Below the pieces are notes generated by a model. It saw nothing but the letters and a program-made list of their open reading frames with translations. It was not told where the DNA came from and ran no database searches. The position numbers and the translations under genes were made by a program. A stretch of 64,000 nucleotides of DNA from Candidatus Centipeda massiliensis (GTDB lineage Bacteria; Bacillota; Negativicutes; Selenomonadales; Selenomonadaceae), in the NCBI RefSeq assembly GCF_900290285.1, contig NZ_LT985756.1, forward strand, positions 316,351 through 380,350, given 5' to 3'. Positions 7,587 to 15,978 of the stretch are shown in pieces (position 1 is the first letter of the stretch; each line of letters opens with the position of its first letter).

Positions 7587-8672
7587 ATGACGCTTCCCTA
7601 CCAGTGCCCTGACTGCGGCACGGAGCTCGGCTATAAGGGGCTCTGCTGGCGGTGCAGGACAGCGGCGAATCGCCGTGCGGCACTCGCATGGACGCCCGAG
7701 GAGGTCGCGGCAAAGGAACAGGAGATCATCGCGCAGATCGAGGATGTCCCCGATGATTTCTGGTATCTGCTCTGCTGTCGCGGACGGCTCGTGCCGGAGA
7801 TCCCACGCGCGGCACTTGCGGCACGTTCCTTCTGGCCATCGGCACTCTACTATCATGCACCGACGGATGTACGGGACGGACTGATCGCGGCACTGATGGA
7901 GACGGATGTCGCACATGAGGCAAACGAGCTTATGATGTGCCTCGGTATGCAGGGAGATGACCAATCCCTTGCGGCACTCCTCGCACTCGAACGTGCACCG
8001 CGCCCGTGGCGCGGGAAGCTGCACGTTGATCCCGCAGTCTATGCGCAGTGCGGCGGCTGGACGTTCGACGCAGAGGGGTGGCGCCGCACGCTGAACTTTG
8101 ACACCTGCTATACGCTGGTGCATGCCGCATCGGAGGAGGAGCTTACCCGCTCGCCCGTCCGCATTGCCCGACCGCGGGAGGAGAACTGCCCGCACTGCGG
8201 CAGCCGCATGGCGGATATGCTCGTACTGGACGGGCGGGATGCGCGTCTGCACTTTCTCGGCATCGACGGCATTCTCACAGCGACCTGTTGTCCGAACTGC
8301 GTTTCGTATGAGGGACCGAGACTGAGCCGCTATACGCTCGACGGCGGCAGCGAGGTGCTTTCCTGCGAGAATGCAGGTGATACCATGTATATCGAAGAGG
8401 AGCTTGTCAGGATTTTTGAAAACGATCTCATCCTCGGCGAGACACCTGTTCCGCTTTTCTACGGCGCACGCTTCGAGGATGTCTGCACGCTCGGCGGCTT
8501 TGCGCTCTGGTGGCAGGACTGGGAATACACAACCTGCCCCGACTGCGGGCAGACGATGAAGTATCTCATGCAGATTCATTGGGATGCGCTGACGGACTAT
8601 ATGGAGGGCACGCTCTACATTGAGTTCTGCCCCGACTGCCGCATCGTCTCCATGCAGCACCAGCAGACCTGA
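7587..8672 (+). CDS. Zinc-ribbon protein with DUF1963-like C-terminal part
   Basis: 361 residues, start at ATG 7587 after GGAAAGGAG. An N-terminal zinc ribbon (CPDCGTELGYKGLCWRC) is followed by an alpha-helical repeat-like part, a second pair of Cys pairs (CPHCG and CCPNC), and a C-terminal segment LGGFALWWQDWEYTTCPDCGQTMKYL. The last resembles the DUF1963/YwqG signature of a conserved GG, a Trp-Gln pair and a metal-binding CxxC. No enzyme motif is visible. First of four co-directional genes with gaps of 9-20 bp. Similar clusters elsewhere contain immunity proteins of polymorphic toxins, which is the best guess at role (inference). Confidence 0.6.
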   Translation: MTLPYQCPDCGTELGYKGLCWRCRTAANRRAALAWTPEEVAAKEQEIIAQIEDVPDDFWYLLCCRGRLVPEIPRAALAARSFWPSALYYHAPTDVRDGLIAALMETDVAHEANELMMCLGMQGDDQSLAALLALERAPRPWRGKLHVDPAVYAQCGGWTFDAEGWRRTLNFDTCYTLVHAASEEELTRSPVRIARPREENCPHCGSRMADMLVLDGRDARLHFLGIDGILTATCCPNCVSYEGPRLSRYTLDGGSEVLSCENAGDTMYIEEELVRIFENDLILGETPVPLFYGARFEDVCTLGGFALWWQDWEYTTCPDCGQTMKYLMQIHWDALTDYMEGTLYIEFCPDCRIVSMQHQQT

Positions 8673-8681
8673 GGAAACACT

Positions 8682-9089
8682 ATGCGTGAAAAAGACTGTG
8701 CCGCACTCGAAAAAAAATGCCGTGCGCTGATCAAGCATCTCTGCCGTGAACAGATCATCCCATCCGATCGGATCGATATGAACACAGACCTTGCGCAGAT
8801 GATCGTGCTGCTCCGACAGACGCTCCAAGATACCTACCCGAAGACAAAATGTAAACGCATGATGAAAAGCATCCACTATGCCAACGCGTTCGCCGACGAA
8901 GCGCTCAAACAGTGTGCTTTTCTGCTGGATGACATCGAACAGTATCTCGCACGGAACCATTTCTTAGACCATGACCGTTCCGTGGCATTCTTCAATCAAA
9001 CGATCACGGCGGACGGATTTGCCGTCACACCAACCACTCTTGTGGAGACGATGCTGGACAGTCTTCTGCGCAGCAGGAACAAAGGATAA
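8682..9089 (+). CDS. Hypothetical protein, second gene of immunity-like operon
   Basis: 135 residues, soluble, mostly helical and charged, beginning MREKDCAALEKKCRALIKHL. It starts 9 bp after the preceding stop, so it is co-transcribed. No family is recognised. The overall look (helical, MVLLRQTLQDTYPKTKC-like segments, no signal peptide) suggests a small cytoplasmic helical-bundle protein. Function unknown; position in the operon with DUF1963-like and DUF4253 proteins suggests a shared, possibly immunity-related, role. Confidence 0.6.
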   Translation: MREKDCAALEKKCRALIKHLCREQIIPSDRIDMNTDLAQMIVLLRQTLQDTYPKTKCKRMMKSIHYANAFADEALKQCAFLLDDIEQYLARNHFLDHDRSVAFFNQTITADGFAVTPTTLVETMLDSLLRSRNKG

Positions 9090-9107
9090 CGGAAAAGGAG
9101 CCCCCTG

Positions 9108-10415
9108 ATGCAAAACGGTTACACACCCAAGGACTTCGACAATCGCGTGATGGACAAGGCAACGTGGCATCTCGATAGTCTGCGCAAAAAGAAGCTGCCC
9201 GTGGACGAGATCACGGCGTACAACCACATCGCGATCTATCTGCGCTGGTGCATCGAGCACGAGCTGATGGCGGAGTGGTTTGTCCGTCAATATGGGGAAA
9301 CCATCCGTGCCGTCTGCGAATATCCCGCCGAAACGGATCTGCGCTCCTTTCTCCGCGACGAACTGCACGGCGTTCTCAGGCGCGGCTTTTTCAGCGTGGA
9401 GGGCAAGGCATTTGCGCAGTATTACTACGACGGCGAGGCTCCCTCCTTCCCCTCGGACATCGACAATTATGCCCTCTCCTACTTTGGGCCTTCGCGTTAC
9501 CACTCGAACGAGTTCAAACAGGAGGCTTACCTCTTTGTCCCATTCGATGAAAACTACTATGCGGCAATGGCGCGCCTCATCGCACAGCGATGGGACGCAT
9601 GGAAGAGGAACACTCCCAAGACGAAAGAAGAGCGCCCACTGCGTAAAAATACAAAACCGGATGTGCGCACAGTTGCACTCATGCGCTATCTTGGCTGTGA
9701 CTGCACATATTTCCCGCCGATGACAGACGATGATCCGATCACGGCGGCATACAGCTACGCCCGTCGGCTCGGCGTACGCGAAGGCTATGTTCCCCTCCTC
9801 ATCGTCCCGAGCGATACGCTGTGGGAGATTCTGACGATGAATGCAGAAGCGGAGCGCGGGGACTTTGAGGACTACGATTTCGATGCCAAAGCGGTGGACG
9901 CATATCGCAAGAAAATCCTTGCACAGCCCATCGGGGACGGTACATCGATCCTGACGGAACGGCTCGGCGCGCGCTTCGAACTGAGCCGAGAGGAGGCACC
10001 GGACGATATGGAGGGAGAGGAGTGCCGTGAGACCGACCACTTTATCAGCTATTGGGACTACGAGACGCAGAAAACACAGCCGATGATTCTCGCCAAGCTC
10101 CCTATTCAGCATCCGTGGACGGTGTTTGCGTATCTGCCGTTCGGCGGGTGGAACGACTGTCCCGACACCGCCGCGCTGATGGCGGTATCGAAGTACTGGC
10201 ACGAACGGCACGGCGCAGTGCCCGCCGTCCTCACATACGAGACGCTTGAGTACAGCGTGCCCGCGCCCGTGCCACAGGAGAGCGCATTACAGCTTGCACA
10301 GGAGCAGTATGCCTTCTGTGCCGACATTGTCGAGCAGGGTGCGCCCGGCATGACCGTCACGCGTCTCGCGCGCGATCTGAGGCAGTCAAACATCTGGTAT
10401 TTCTGGTGGGACTAA
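9108..10415 (+). CDS. DUF4253-containing protein
   Basis: 435 residues after an AAAAGGAGC ribosome-binding site. The C-terminal ~170 residues carry the DUF4253 pattern: LLIVPSDTLWEIL, LAKLPIQHPWTVFAYLPFGG, NDCPDTAALMAVSKYWHERHG, and a closing segment ending IWYFWWD. The N-terminal ~200 residues (EITAYNHIAIYLRWCIEHEL) are a separate domain with a conserved look of immunity-like DUFs that sense bulky partners. The biochemical activity of DUF4253 is not established. It sits between two other proteins of this cluster with short gaps, and no toxin gene is adjacent. Confidence 0.7.
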   Translation: MQNGYTPKDFDNRVMDKATWHLDSLRKKKLPVDEITAYNHIAIYLRWCIEHELMAEWFVRQYGETIRAVCEYPAETDLRSFLRDELHGVLRRGFFSVEGKAFAQYYYDGEAPSFPSDIDNYALSYFGPSRYHSNEFKQEAYLFVPFDENYYAAMARLIAQRWDAWKRNTPKTKEERPLRKNTKPDVRTVALMRYLGCDCTYFPPMTDDDPITAAYSYARRLGVREGYVPLLIVPSDTLWEILTMNAEAERGDFEDYDFDAKAVDAYRKKILAQPIGDGTSILTERLGARFELSREEAPDDMEGEECRETDHFISYWDYETQKTQPMILAKLPIQHPWTVFAYLPFGGWNDCPDTAALMAVSKYWHERHGAVPAVLTYETLEYSVPAPVPQESALQLAQEQYAFCADIVEQGAPGMTVTRLARDLRQSNIWYFWWD

Positions 10416-10434
10416 GGAAGTAGAGGAGTTTTTC

Positions 10435-11838
10435 ATGACCCTGCTCGAACAGTGCCAACGCTGGCACGAGAACAACGAATTTCAGAAGATCATCGCAGAG
10501 ATCGAGGCACTCCCCAACGAGGAGCGCACGCCGGAACTGGACAGCGAATTGGCGCGCGCCTACAACAATGCGGCGAGCGCAGAGGATCGCGCGTACTTTG
10601 AAAAGGCGATCGGGCTCCTCGCACCGCATGCGGATTATTTCGCGGGCGACCACCTCTGGAACTTCCGCATGGGCTATGCCTACTATTACCTCGACCGTGA
10701 GGACTGCGCCCTCCCCTACTTCGAGGCGGCACTTGCCGCTCTCCCGGACGATGCGGACACGATGCAGATGATCGATGCCTGCCAAAAGCGGCTGCGTATC
10801 ATCCACGCCGCACGAAAACCTCTGCTCTCCTCTGCGGCGATCAAGAAGCTTGAGGCGATGGACGACGGCTCGACGGGCTATTTCTACAAGATGCTGCACT
10901 ATCTGGAGTCCTACATCAAGAACGGAACAATCAAGGGGAATTTTACACGCGAGGAGGCACGCGCCAATCTCGATATCGCGCTGTGGTATGCGTACGCGTG
11001 CAACAATATTGATGCCTACGAGTACTACTACCGTACAACGCAGTGGATGCCGGCGGCAGCGGCAAATGCAAAAGGCTGTGGGACATACTACTATCGCTAC
11101 GCCGTCGCGCTCATGTACTGCGGACGACTGAACGATGCGCTGTGCACGGCAGAAAGGGGCGTATGTGAGGAGCCGGACTACCCGTGGACGTATCTGCAGC
11201 TCGGAAAACTACGCAGCCATTTCGGCGACCGTGACGGAGCGCGTGAGGCGGTGCAGAAAGGGCTTGCGCTCGTGCCGGACGATCATGAATTCCTGACGCT
11301 TGCGCGTGAGATCGAGGAGGGTGCGACCATCGAGCAGATGTCCTACCACTGGATTGATCCCACGTTTGATGAGGAGCTGCAGGAGGCGGCTGCATCGGGA
11401 GAAACACTGGGGCTGCGTGACGGCGTGGATGCCGATGGAGAAATGTACGATAAGCAGCGCGCCATCGCCTGCATGACGGTAAATGAGGCGGGGCTTGCGT
11501 ATTTCCGCCAGCTTTTCCGTCCCGATCCGAAGAACTACGAGCGAAACGCGCCCTATTGCAGCTTCGACTATCCCGTGGGCGATACATCCGTGCGGCTCGT
11601 CTTTCACATGAACGAGGCAGGGCTGTCGAAGCGCAGCCCCGCATGGCTGTGCACGCAGAAGGAACGCCTCGACGACGGGCGCTGGCTGAGCCGCGTCGAC
11701 GAGAGGGGCACGGGGGCACTGAGCGCAGTGCATTTTGAGCTGGACAATCAGGTCACGCTCGCGTACCAGTACCCGTGGCAGGAGAAGTGCGTCTACATTC
11801 CATTGGATGAGGACGGGAATCCGAGGGCTGAGGAGTAG
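10435..11838 (+). CDS. TPR protein with C-terminal DUF domain
   Basis: 467 residues. It opens MTLLEQCQRWHENNEFQKI and contains tetratricopeptide-type helical pairs in the first ~300 residues (LARAYNNAAS, FRMGYAYYYLDREDCALPYFEAAL, YAVALMYCGRLNDALCTAERG), suited to protein-protein binding. The last ~150 residues form a different globular domain with SFDYPVGDTSVRLVFHMNEAG and end in a beta-rich part. Similar TPR proteins are often found beside SUKH/DUF4253-type immunity genes. Last gene of its operon, closed by the terminator at 11854. Confidence 0.65.
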   Translation: MTLLEQCQRWHENNEFQKIIAEIEALPNEERTPELDSELARAYNNAASAEDRAYFEKAIGLLAPHADYFAGDHLWNFRMGYAYYYLDREDCALPYFEAALAALPDDADTMQMIDACQKRLRIIHAARKPLLSSAAIKKLEAMDDGSTGYFYKMLHYLESYIKNGTIKGNFTREEARANLDIALWYAYACNNIDAYEYYYRTTQWMPAAAANAKGCGTYYYRYAVALMYCGRLNDALCTAERGVCEEPDYPWTYLQLGKLRSHFGDRDGAREAVQKGLALVPDDHEFLTLAREIEEGATIEQMSYHWIDPTFDEELQEAAASGETLGLRDGVDADGEMYDKQRAIACMTVNEAGLAYFRQLFRPDPKNYERNAPYCSFDYPVGDTSVRLVFHMNEAGLSKRSPAWLCTQKERLDDGRWLSRVDERGTGALSAVHFELDNQVTLAYQYPWQEKCVYIPLDEDGNPRAEE

Positions 11839-11853
11839 AGTTTACTGCATACG

Positions 11854-11880
11854 AAAAAGGAGGCGCACGCCTCCTTTTTT
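11854..11880. terminator. Bidirectional terminator between convergent genes
   Basis: AAAAAGGAGGCG and CGCCTCCTTTTTT pair perfectly; A-run on one side and T-run on the other serve both converging transcripts. Confidence 0.85.
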
Positions 11881-11884
11881 GATG

Positions 11885-12064
11885 TTAGCTATCGTATGGA
11901 GTGGGTTCTGCTGTAATCTCAAACGGAATACGCCGGTCTCGTACGACCTTTACCGCAAACATCGTGAACGCATCAGCCATAGTCAGCCCCATCTTGCGGC
12001 AGGTTTCCTCCATGTTCCGCTTGAGATCCGCGTCCATTGAAAAACGGAGCATTTCGTCTGCCAT
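11885..12064 (-). CDS. RelB/DinJ-family antitoxin, no partner toxin
   Basis: Start set at ATG 12064 (MADEMLRFSMDADLKRN) behind GGGGGA, giving 59 residues. The ribbon-helix-helix part (MLRFSMDADLKRNMEETCRKMGL), the TMADAFTMFA helix and the toxin-binding VRDRRIPFEI motif are all present. RelB/DinJ proteins bind and neutralise RelE/YafQ toxins and repress their own operon. No toxin gene follows; the 3' side ends directly in a terminator. Its RRIPFEI segment is the same type as the headless antitoxin at 123-302, so cross-protection against the YafQ-like toxin at 299 is possible (inference). Confidence 0.75.
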   Translation of the reverse strand: MADEMLRFSMDADLKRNMEETCRKMGLTMADAFTMFAVKVVRDRRIPFEITAEPTPYDS

Positions 12065-12080
12065 ATAAAATCCCCCTTCT

Positions 12081-12716
12081 TCATAGTCCCAGTTCCTCCT
12101 CAATCAGCACCAGCTCCATCGGGCGGTAGCTCATCTTCTTGTAGTGAATGGTGAGGGCGTTGCAGATGCGCTCAAGTGCCGCGCAGTCATAGCAGCGCGT
12201 GCCGTCCTTCGCGCAGGGCGTTTTCTTGCCCTTGCGGTGCGCGTTGCGCGGGGCGGCGATGCGGTGAATGCGATCGATGCCCGCCGCGATGTCGGGGACG
12301 AGCTTGTTGATGCCGACGACGAAGTAGGTCTTTTCATGCCCGAAGAGCGAGCCCGCGACACGGTTGCCCGCACCATCCATGTTGAGGATCTGCCCCTCTT
12401 CCGTGATGGCGTTCGCCGAGAGCAGGAACACATCTGTCATCAGTGCCTCGCGCCCTGCGGCGAGAAACGCTTCGATGCCGCCGACGTGCCCCGCGCGCGG
12501 CGGGTCGATTACCTCGTTGTGCTCACTCAGACGCTCATAGAGTGAAAGTGCCCGCAGCGTCTCGGAGTCGCCGAAGCCGACGCGCTTGCCGCGAATCTCG
12601 GCGGAGAGATAGTCCGCCGCCGCTGTGCGCTCCGCGAACCGCGAGACATCGTAGCGATTTTGGCGAAATGCCTCCACCGTGCGCACAATGCGCTCCTCAT
12701 AAGCCGTGTCGGACAT
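12081..12716 (-). CDS. LUD-domain protein (lactate utilisation/DUF162 type)
   Basis: ATG 12716 (MSDTAYEERIVRTVEAF) has AAGGAGG eight bases upstream, giving 211 residues. The LUD domain features are present: RVGFGDSETLRALSLYERL, DVFLLSANAITEEGQILNMDG, GAGNRVAGSLFGHEK and VPDIAAGIDRI. Four Cys residues (CAKDGTRCYDCAALERIC) lie near the end. LutC-type LUD proteins act with iron-sulfur partners in lactate oxidation, but this shorter stand-alone form has unknown activity. Its stop is 16 bp before the RelB-like start, so the two may share a transcript. Confidence 0.75.
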   Translation of the reverse strand: MSDTAYEERIVRTVEAFRQNRYDVSRFAERTAAADYLSAEIRGKRVGFGDSETLRALSLYERLSEHNEVIDPPRAGHVGGIEAFLAAGREALMTDVFLLSANAITEEGQILNMDGAGNRVAGSLFGHEKTYFVVGINKLVPDIAAGIDRIHRIAAPRNAHRKGKKTPCAKDGTRCYDCAALERICNALTIHYKKMSYRPMELVLIEEELGL

Positions 12717-12778
12717 TGTTCCCACCTCCTTCGCATAGCCCTTGATGCCAACGTGTCACGAAGCGAACCCGTTCCCTC

Positions 12779-13864
12779 TCAATACGTCTCGATGATATTA
12801 AAATTCGAGTCGCACGCAGCAGGTGTGCGCCCGATCTCACGGATCACACGGATGATGTGATCCTCCGAGAGTGCGCGGGGGCTCTTCGCGCCCGCATCGT
12901 GGAGAATCGTCTCCTTGTGCACCGTGCCGTCGATGTCGTTCGCACCGAAGCAGAGCGCGACCTGCGCCACGGGTACGGTCAGCATCACCCAGTACGCCTT
13001 GATGTTGCGGAAATTGTCGAGCATCAGACGCGAGATCGCAATCGTCCGCAGATCGTCCCACATCGTCGTCTGCCGCACCGTCCGCCCCAGCTCCGTATGC
13101 GACGGCAGGAACGGGAACGGGATAAACGTCTGAAAGCCGCCCGTCTCATCCTGCAGCTCGCGCAGACGCAGGAGATGCTCGACGCGCTCCGCGATGGTTT
13201 CGATGTGCCCGTAGAGCATGGACGCATTCGTCTTGATCCCAAGTTCGTGCGCCGTTCGGTGCGTTGCGAGCCACTCGTCCGCCGTCGCCTTGTTTGGGCA
13301 GAGTTCATCGCGCACGCGATCCGTCAGTATCTCCGCACCCCCGCCCGCAATCGACTGCAGCCCCGCCGCACGCAGCCGCAGGAGCACCTCGCGCACCGTG
13401 CGCCCCGAACTCTTTGCAAAATGCGTGATCTCCACGCCCGTAAACCCCTTCAGATAGAGCGAGGGGAATGCCTCGTGCAGAGCTTTCAGCCGCTCCAAAT
13501 AGTCCTCAAATGTCCACGCGGGGTGCAGCCCGCTCACCACGTGCAGCCCCGCCAGATGTGGGTCGCGCATCGCATCCGCGACGTGCGCCACCGCCTCCTC
13601 CACGCTCATCTCGTACGCGCCCGCATCCTCCGCGTCGCGCCCGAACGCACAGAACTTGCAGTGTGCGAGACAGATATTCGTGAGGTTCACATGACAGTTC
13701 ACGTTATAGTAGACGATGTCGCCGCACTTCTCCTGCCGCACGCGGTCAGCGAGCGCACCAATCCATGCAATATCGCGGCACGCAAAGAGCCGCAGCCCAT
13801 CCTCCCGTGTCAGCCGCTCACCATTCTCTATTTTCTTCTCAATCTCCAAGTATTCGCTATGCAA
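12779..13864 (-). CDS. Second MqnE-like radical SAM enzyme
   Basis: Best start is TTG 13864 (LHSEYLEIEKKIENGERL), which has AGGAG at proper distance; the upstream in-frame extension covers a hairpin and has no start signal. 361 residues. Motifs: NICLAHCKFCAF (Cx3Cx2C), GLHVVSGLHPAW, IAGGGAEILTDRVR, YGHIETIAERVEHLL and LCFGANDIDGT. It is close in layout to the MqnE at 4891-5988 but differs in the substrate-facing segments (SIAGGG for SLPGGG, GANDIDG for GADDLDG). It may be a second aminofutalosine synthase or have another SAM-adenosylation substrate. It is not in an operon with other menaquinone genes. Confidence 0.75.
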   Translation of the reverse strand: MHSEYLEIEKKIENGERLTREDGLRLFACRDIAWIGALADRVRQEKCGDIVYYNVNCHVNLTNICLAHCKFCAFGRDAEDAGAYEMSVEEAVAHVADAMRDPHLAGLHVVSGLHPAWTFEDYLERLKALHEAFPSLYLKGFTGVEITHFAKSSGRTVREVLLRLRAAGLQSIAGGGAEILTDRVRDELCPNKATADEWLATHRTAHELGIKTNASMLYGHIETIAERVEHLLRLRELQDETGGFQTFIPFPFLPSHTELGRTVRQTTMWDDLRTIAISRLMLDNFRNIKAYWVMLTVPVAQVALCFGANDIDGTVHKETILHDAGAKSPRALSEDHIIRVIREIGRTPAACDSNFNIIETY

Positions 13865-13934
13865 TCTCTCTTCTCCTAAAATATATGATGGATTAGGATG
13901 TTCGACATACAGGGCGCATTTTCCTGCCATACAT

Positions 13935-13968
13935 GACAAAGGAGCAGACCGCAGCCTGCTCCTTTGTC
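13935..13968 (-). terminator. Inverted repeat 3' of the cyclase gene
   Basis: GACAAAGGAGCAG and CTGCTCCTTTGTC form a perfect 13-bp stem between the cyclase stop and the MqnE-like start. The T-run is poor, so it may be a terminator or a processing/operator hairpin. Confidence 0.55.
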
Positions 13969-13978
13969 GTATATCCAC

Positions 13979-14746
13979 TTACTTCTTCGGCGTAATCGCA
14001 AGCGCGCGCACGGGCAGTCCCGTTGCTCCCTCAATGTTCGGCCATGCGAGGAAGAGAAGCGCGCCCGCAGGCGCAACACGGTCAAGATTCGTCAGCACCT
14101 CGACCTGCAGCTTGCCCTGATCCAAGAGATAGCGCTCGCACGCGAGGTCGCCCGCCTTTGCCGCCTCTGCCGAGGCGTCCGTGTCGAGTGTCTCATGCCC
14201 GCTCGCCGCTGCATTGCGCGTTTCGTAGATGTACTTCAGCGCATCCATCGACCAGCCGGGGAAGTTCTCGCTGCCGTCCTCCGCCGTGCCGGAGATCGCG
14301 TCCATGTCCGGCCAGTGGCGGCTCCACCCCGTGTAGAGTGCGACGAACGCCCCATCTGGGATCGCGCCGTATTTCGCCTCGTACGCCTTGATGTCCTCCA
14401 CCGTCACCGCATAGTGCACATCGTGCGCGACCTGCTCCGTCACGTCGATCACGCACAGCGGATAGAGCATGTGCTGCGCCCCGTAGGACTCAGCGAGCGG
14501 ACGGTTGCGTACAAAATGCCCCGGGAAGTCGATGTGCGTCCCAAACTGCCCCGGGAACTTGAACGTCTGGATCAGGCAGTCGAGCATCGGATTGCCCCAG
14601 TCAAAGCACGTCTTTGAGAGCTCCACCGAACCCTCGGGGATCCCCGCCCAGCATGGGCTGTCATTGTTCAGCGGGTGCGTCAGATCCACCCACTCATACG
14701 CATCCGACTTCAGCTCCTCCAGTGCGTTCCACAGCTGATATCCCAT
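13979..14746 (-). CDS. Cyclase-family metal hydrolase (kynurenine formamidase-like)
   Basis: 255 residues. The metal-binding signature of the cyclase/KynB family is present as FGTHIDFPGHF near residue 68, preceded by WVDLTHPLNNDSPCW and followed by VALYTGWSRHW and VEVLTNLDRVAPAGALLFLAWP. Members use Zn or Mn to hydrolyse N-formylkynurenine, arylformamides or other amides and lactones. No tryptophan-degradation gene is nearby, so the substrate is open. It is followed on the same strand by the MqnE-like gene after the hairpin at 13935 and preceded by the SemiSWEET gene. Confidence 0.8.
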   Translation of the reverse strand: MGYQLWNALEELKSDAYEWVDLTHPLNNDSPCWAGIPEGSVELSKTCFDWGNPMLDCLIQTFKFPGQFGTHIDFPGHFVRNRPLAESYGAQHMLYPLCVIDVTEQVAHDVHYAVTVEDIKAYEAKYGAIPDGAFVALYTGWSRHWPDMDAISGTAEDGSENFPGWSMDALKYIYETRNAAASGHETLDTDASAEAAKAGDLACERYLLDQGKLQVEVLTNLDRVAPAGALLFLAWPNIEGATGLPVRALAITPKK

Positions 14747-14783
14747 ATCCCCATCTCCTTTATTCTATAGCCCAATTTATATG

Positions 14784-15047
14784 TTATATGGCTGTAACAA
14801 ATGTCAGAAAGCCTAAAATCACACCAATGAAATTCGGGACGATAAGGATAAAATCCTTTTTTGGCTCTTTCGTCCATCCATAAATAACCCAAATTAAACA
14901 GGAAATCGAAGCGGTAAGAGGCTGCCACGGTTGAGCCTTTACCCCTTCTAAATTAGCGATAATTTGAGGAATATAGGTGATAAACACAAAAACACCGATA
15001 AACGCTCCGATTGAACCCACGATAAGATTGATTTTCTTTTTTTCCAT
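14784..15047 (-). CDS. SemiSWEET sugar transporter
   Basis: 87 residues with three predicted membrane helices and the PQ-loop motif TYIPQI in the first helix, plus the conserved Asn in the third helix region (VPNFIGVILG). SemiSWEETs are the half-size bacterial members of the SWEET family; two copies pair to form one facilitator for sucrose or glucose. The length is exactly typical. The gene is noticeably AT-richer than its neighbours. A GGAGGTAA ribosome-binding site precedes the ATG. Confidence 0.85.
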   Translation of the reverse strand: MEKKKINLIVGSIGAFIGVFVFITYIPQIIANLEGVKAQPWQPLTASISCLIWVIYGWTKEPKKDFILIVPNFIGVILGFLTFVTAI

Positions 15048-15132
15048 AAATTACCTCCATTTTTATATAACTTACATGTTTAATATATTATCATAGGCCT
15101 TGCATTTTTTCAAATTAAATTCTTTTATGGCG

Positions 15133-15161
15133 TTGACAATCTTCTGAAGTTTGACTATACT
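15133..15161 (+). promoter_or_regulatory. Consensus sigma-70 promoter of the candidate ncRNA
   Basis: TTGACA, exactly 17 bp, TATACT: a near-perfect promoter that leads into a non-coding stretch ended by a strong terminator. Predicted transcription start near 15168. Confidence 0.8.
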
Positions 15162-15167
15162 AAAGAT

Positions 15168-15716
15168 AGTTAAGGAGGATTCAGCGGCAGCCTGATTCAG
15201 GACAGGCAGCCCCTCGTATGATCCGTAAGCATACGGGCAGAGTTCTCCGGAGTTTCCACAGTGTTGACCGACGGTTGTTGGAGAGGGAGTCGGCTATGCA
15301 GCTTCGCTGGCTGAGCGAAGGGCGCATGGCAGGTGTTCCCGGATGGACTGGGAGGAGATTCCGATGGGTCATTGAGTGGCCGCAGGGTGTCCGCACAGGT
15401 GGATCGAGTCTCAGCGCGCGATGAGACGGTGTGTCAGAAAAGGTGCGGCAAGGAGGATGCGGCAGCCCGAAGAGGACGGGCACAGGGACGTACAAAGCGC
15501 GCATCAGAAGATTGTTTTCCCACGAGTGGAGTTGTGGCGTGTGCGCTGCTGTACGTCAAGGTAGTTTCTCAGCGTTTTGGAGGAAAGTTCCTCATCTCGT
15601 GCTAGCCGGGGCGAGGAATGAAGCGAAGACCGTTTGGATGCAAGAGAGTTACCTATCACTTCCCGTATTTTCCTCAGACCGCCGACAGGTGACGAGAAAG
15701 CCTGTCGGCGGTTTTG
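15168..15716 (+). ncRNA. Candidate large structured non-coding RNA (~550 nt)
   Basis: Between the strong promoter at 15133 and an 11-bp GC-rich terminator (15679-15711, CCGCCGACAGG pairing with CCTGTCGGCGG, then TTTT) there is no convincing gene: short frames overlap in all phases and none has a start signal or a recognisable family. Local hairpins are easy to see, such as CTTCGCT/AGCGAAG, CCGTA/TACGG and GCCCG/CGGGC. The sense strand is purine-rich. I checked by eye for RNase P, tmRNA, SRP RNA, 6S, T-box and cobalamin motifs and did not find their conserved cores. It could be an undescribed large RNA; a degenerate gene is the alternative. Confidence 0.5.
15679..15716 (+). terminator. Strong intrinsic terminator of the candidate ncRNA
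   Basis: Perfect 11-bp stem CCGCCGACAGG/CCTGTCGGCGG with an 11-base loop, followed by TTTTGTATT. Confidence 0.85.
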
Positions 15717-15745
15717 TATTGTATACATGATGTTCGATACGTTTA

Positions 15746-15902
15746 GGAAGCACTGATAAATGCAGCCGCGCAATCTTAGGCGCATCTTTTTTGCCCGCAC
15801 GACGTCCGCGATCCTCCACATAGCTTTTGCAGCGTTAGGTTTGCCTCCTTGTTCGTACGAAAAATCTACGCCAATCTGCAGGACTGTTTTATCAGCGATT
15901 CC
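15746..15902 (-). repeat. MITE copy B
   Basis: 157 bp in reverse orientation (begins GGAAGCACTGATAAA, ends TTATCAGCGATTCC) with TTTA duplicated on both sides. It lies between the candidate ncRNA and the OPT transporter gene. Confidence 0.85.
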
Positions 15903-15978
15903 TTTACATTCTGTATTTCTATGTTATAATATTTTCGTTATTTTTTCTTCATCTAGGTAAAGGACAGGTGGTTATCGC

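Noticed and set aside
15168-15716. RNase P RNA, tmRNA or T-box leader
   Set aside because: A GAGGAAAGT string recalls RNase P, but it lies near the wrong end and the other conserved regions are missing; no tag peptide frame or T-box core was found.
15504-15821. 105-residue minus-strand frame across the ncRNA terminator and MITE copy B
   Set aside because: It spans a terminator and a mobile repeat and has no start signal; spurious.
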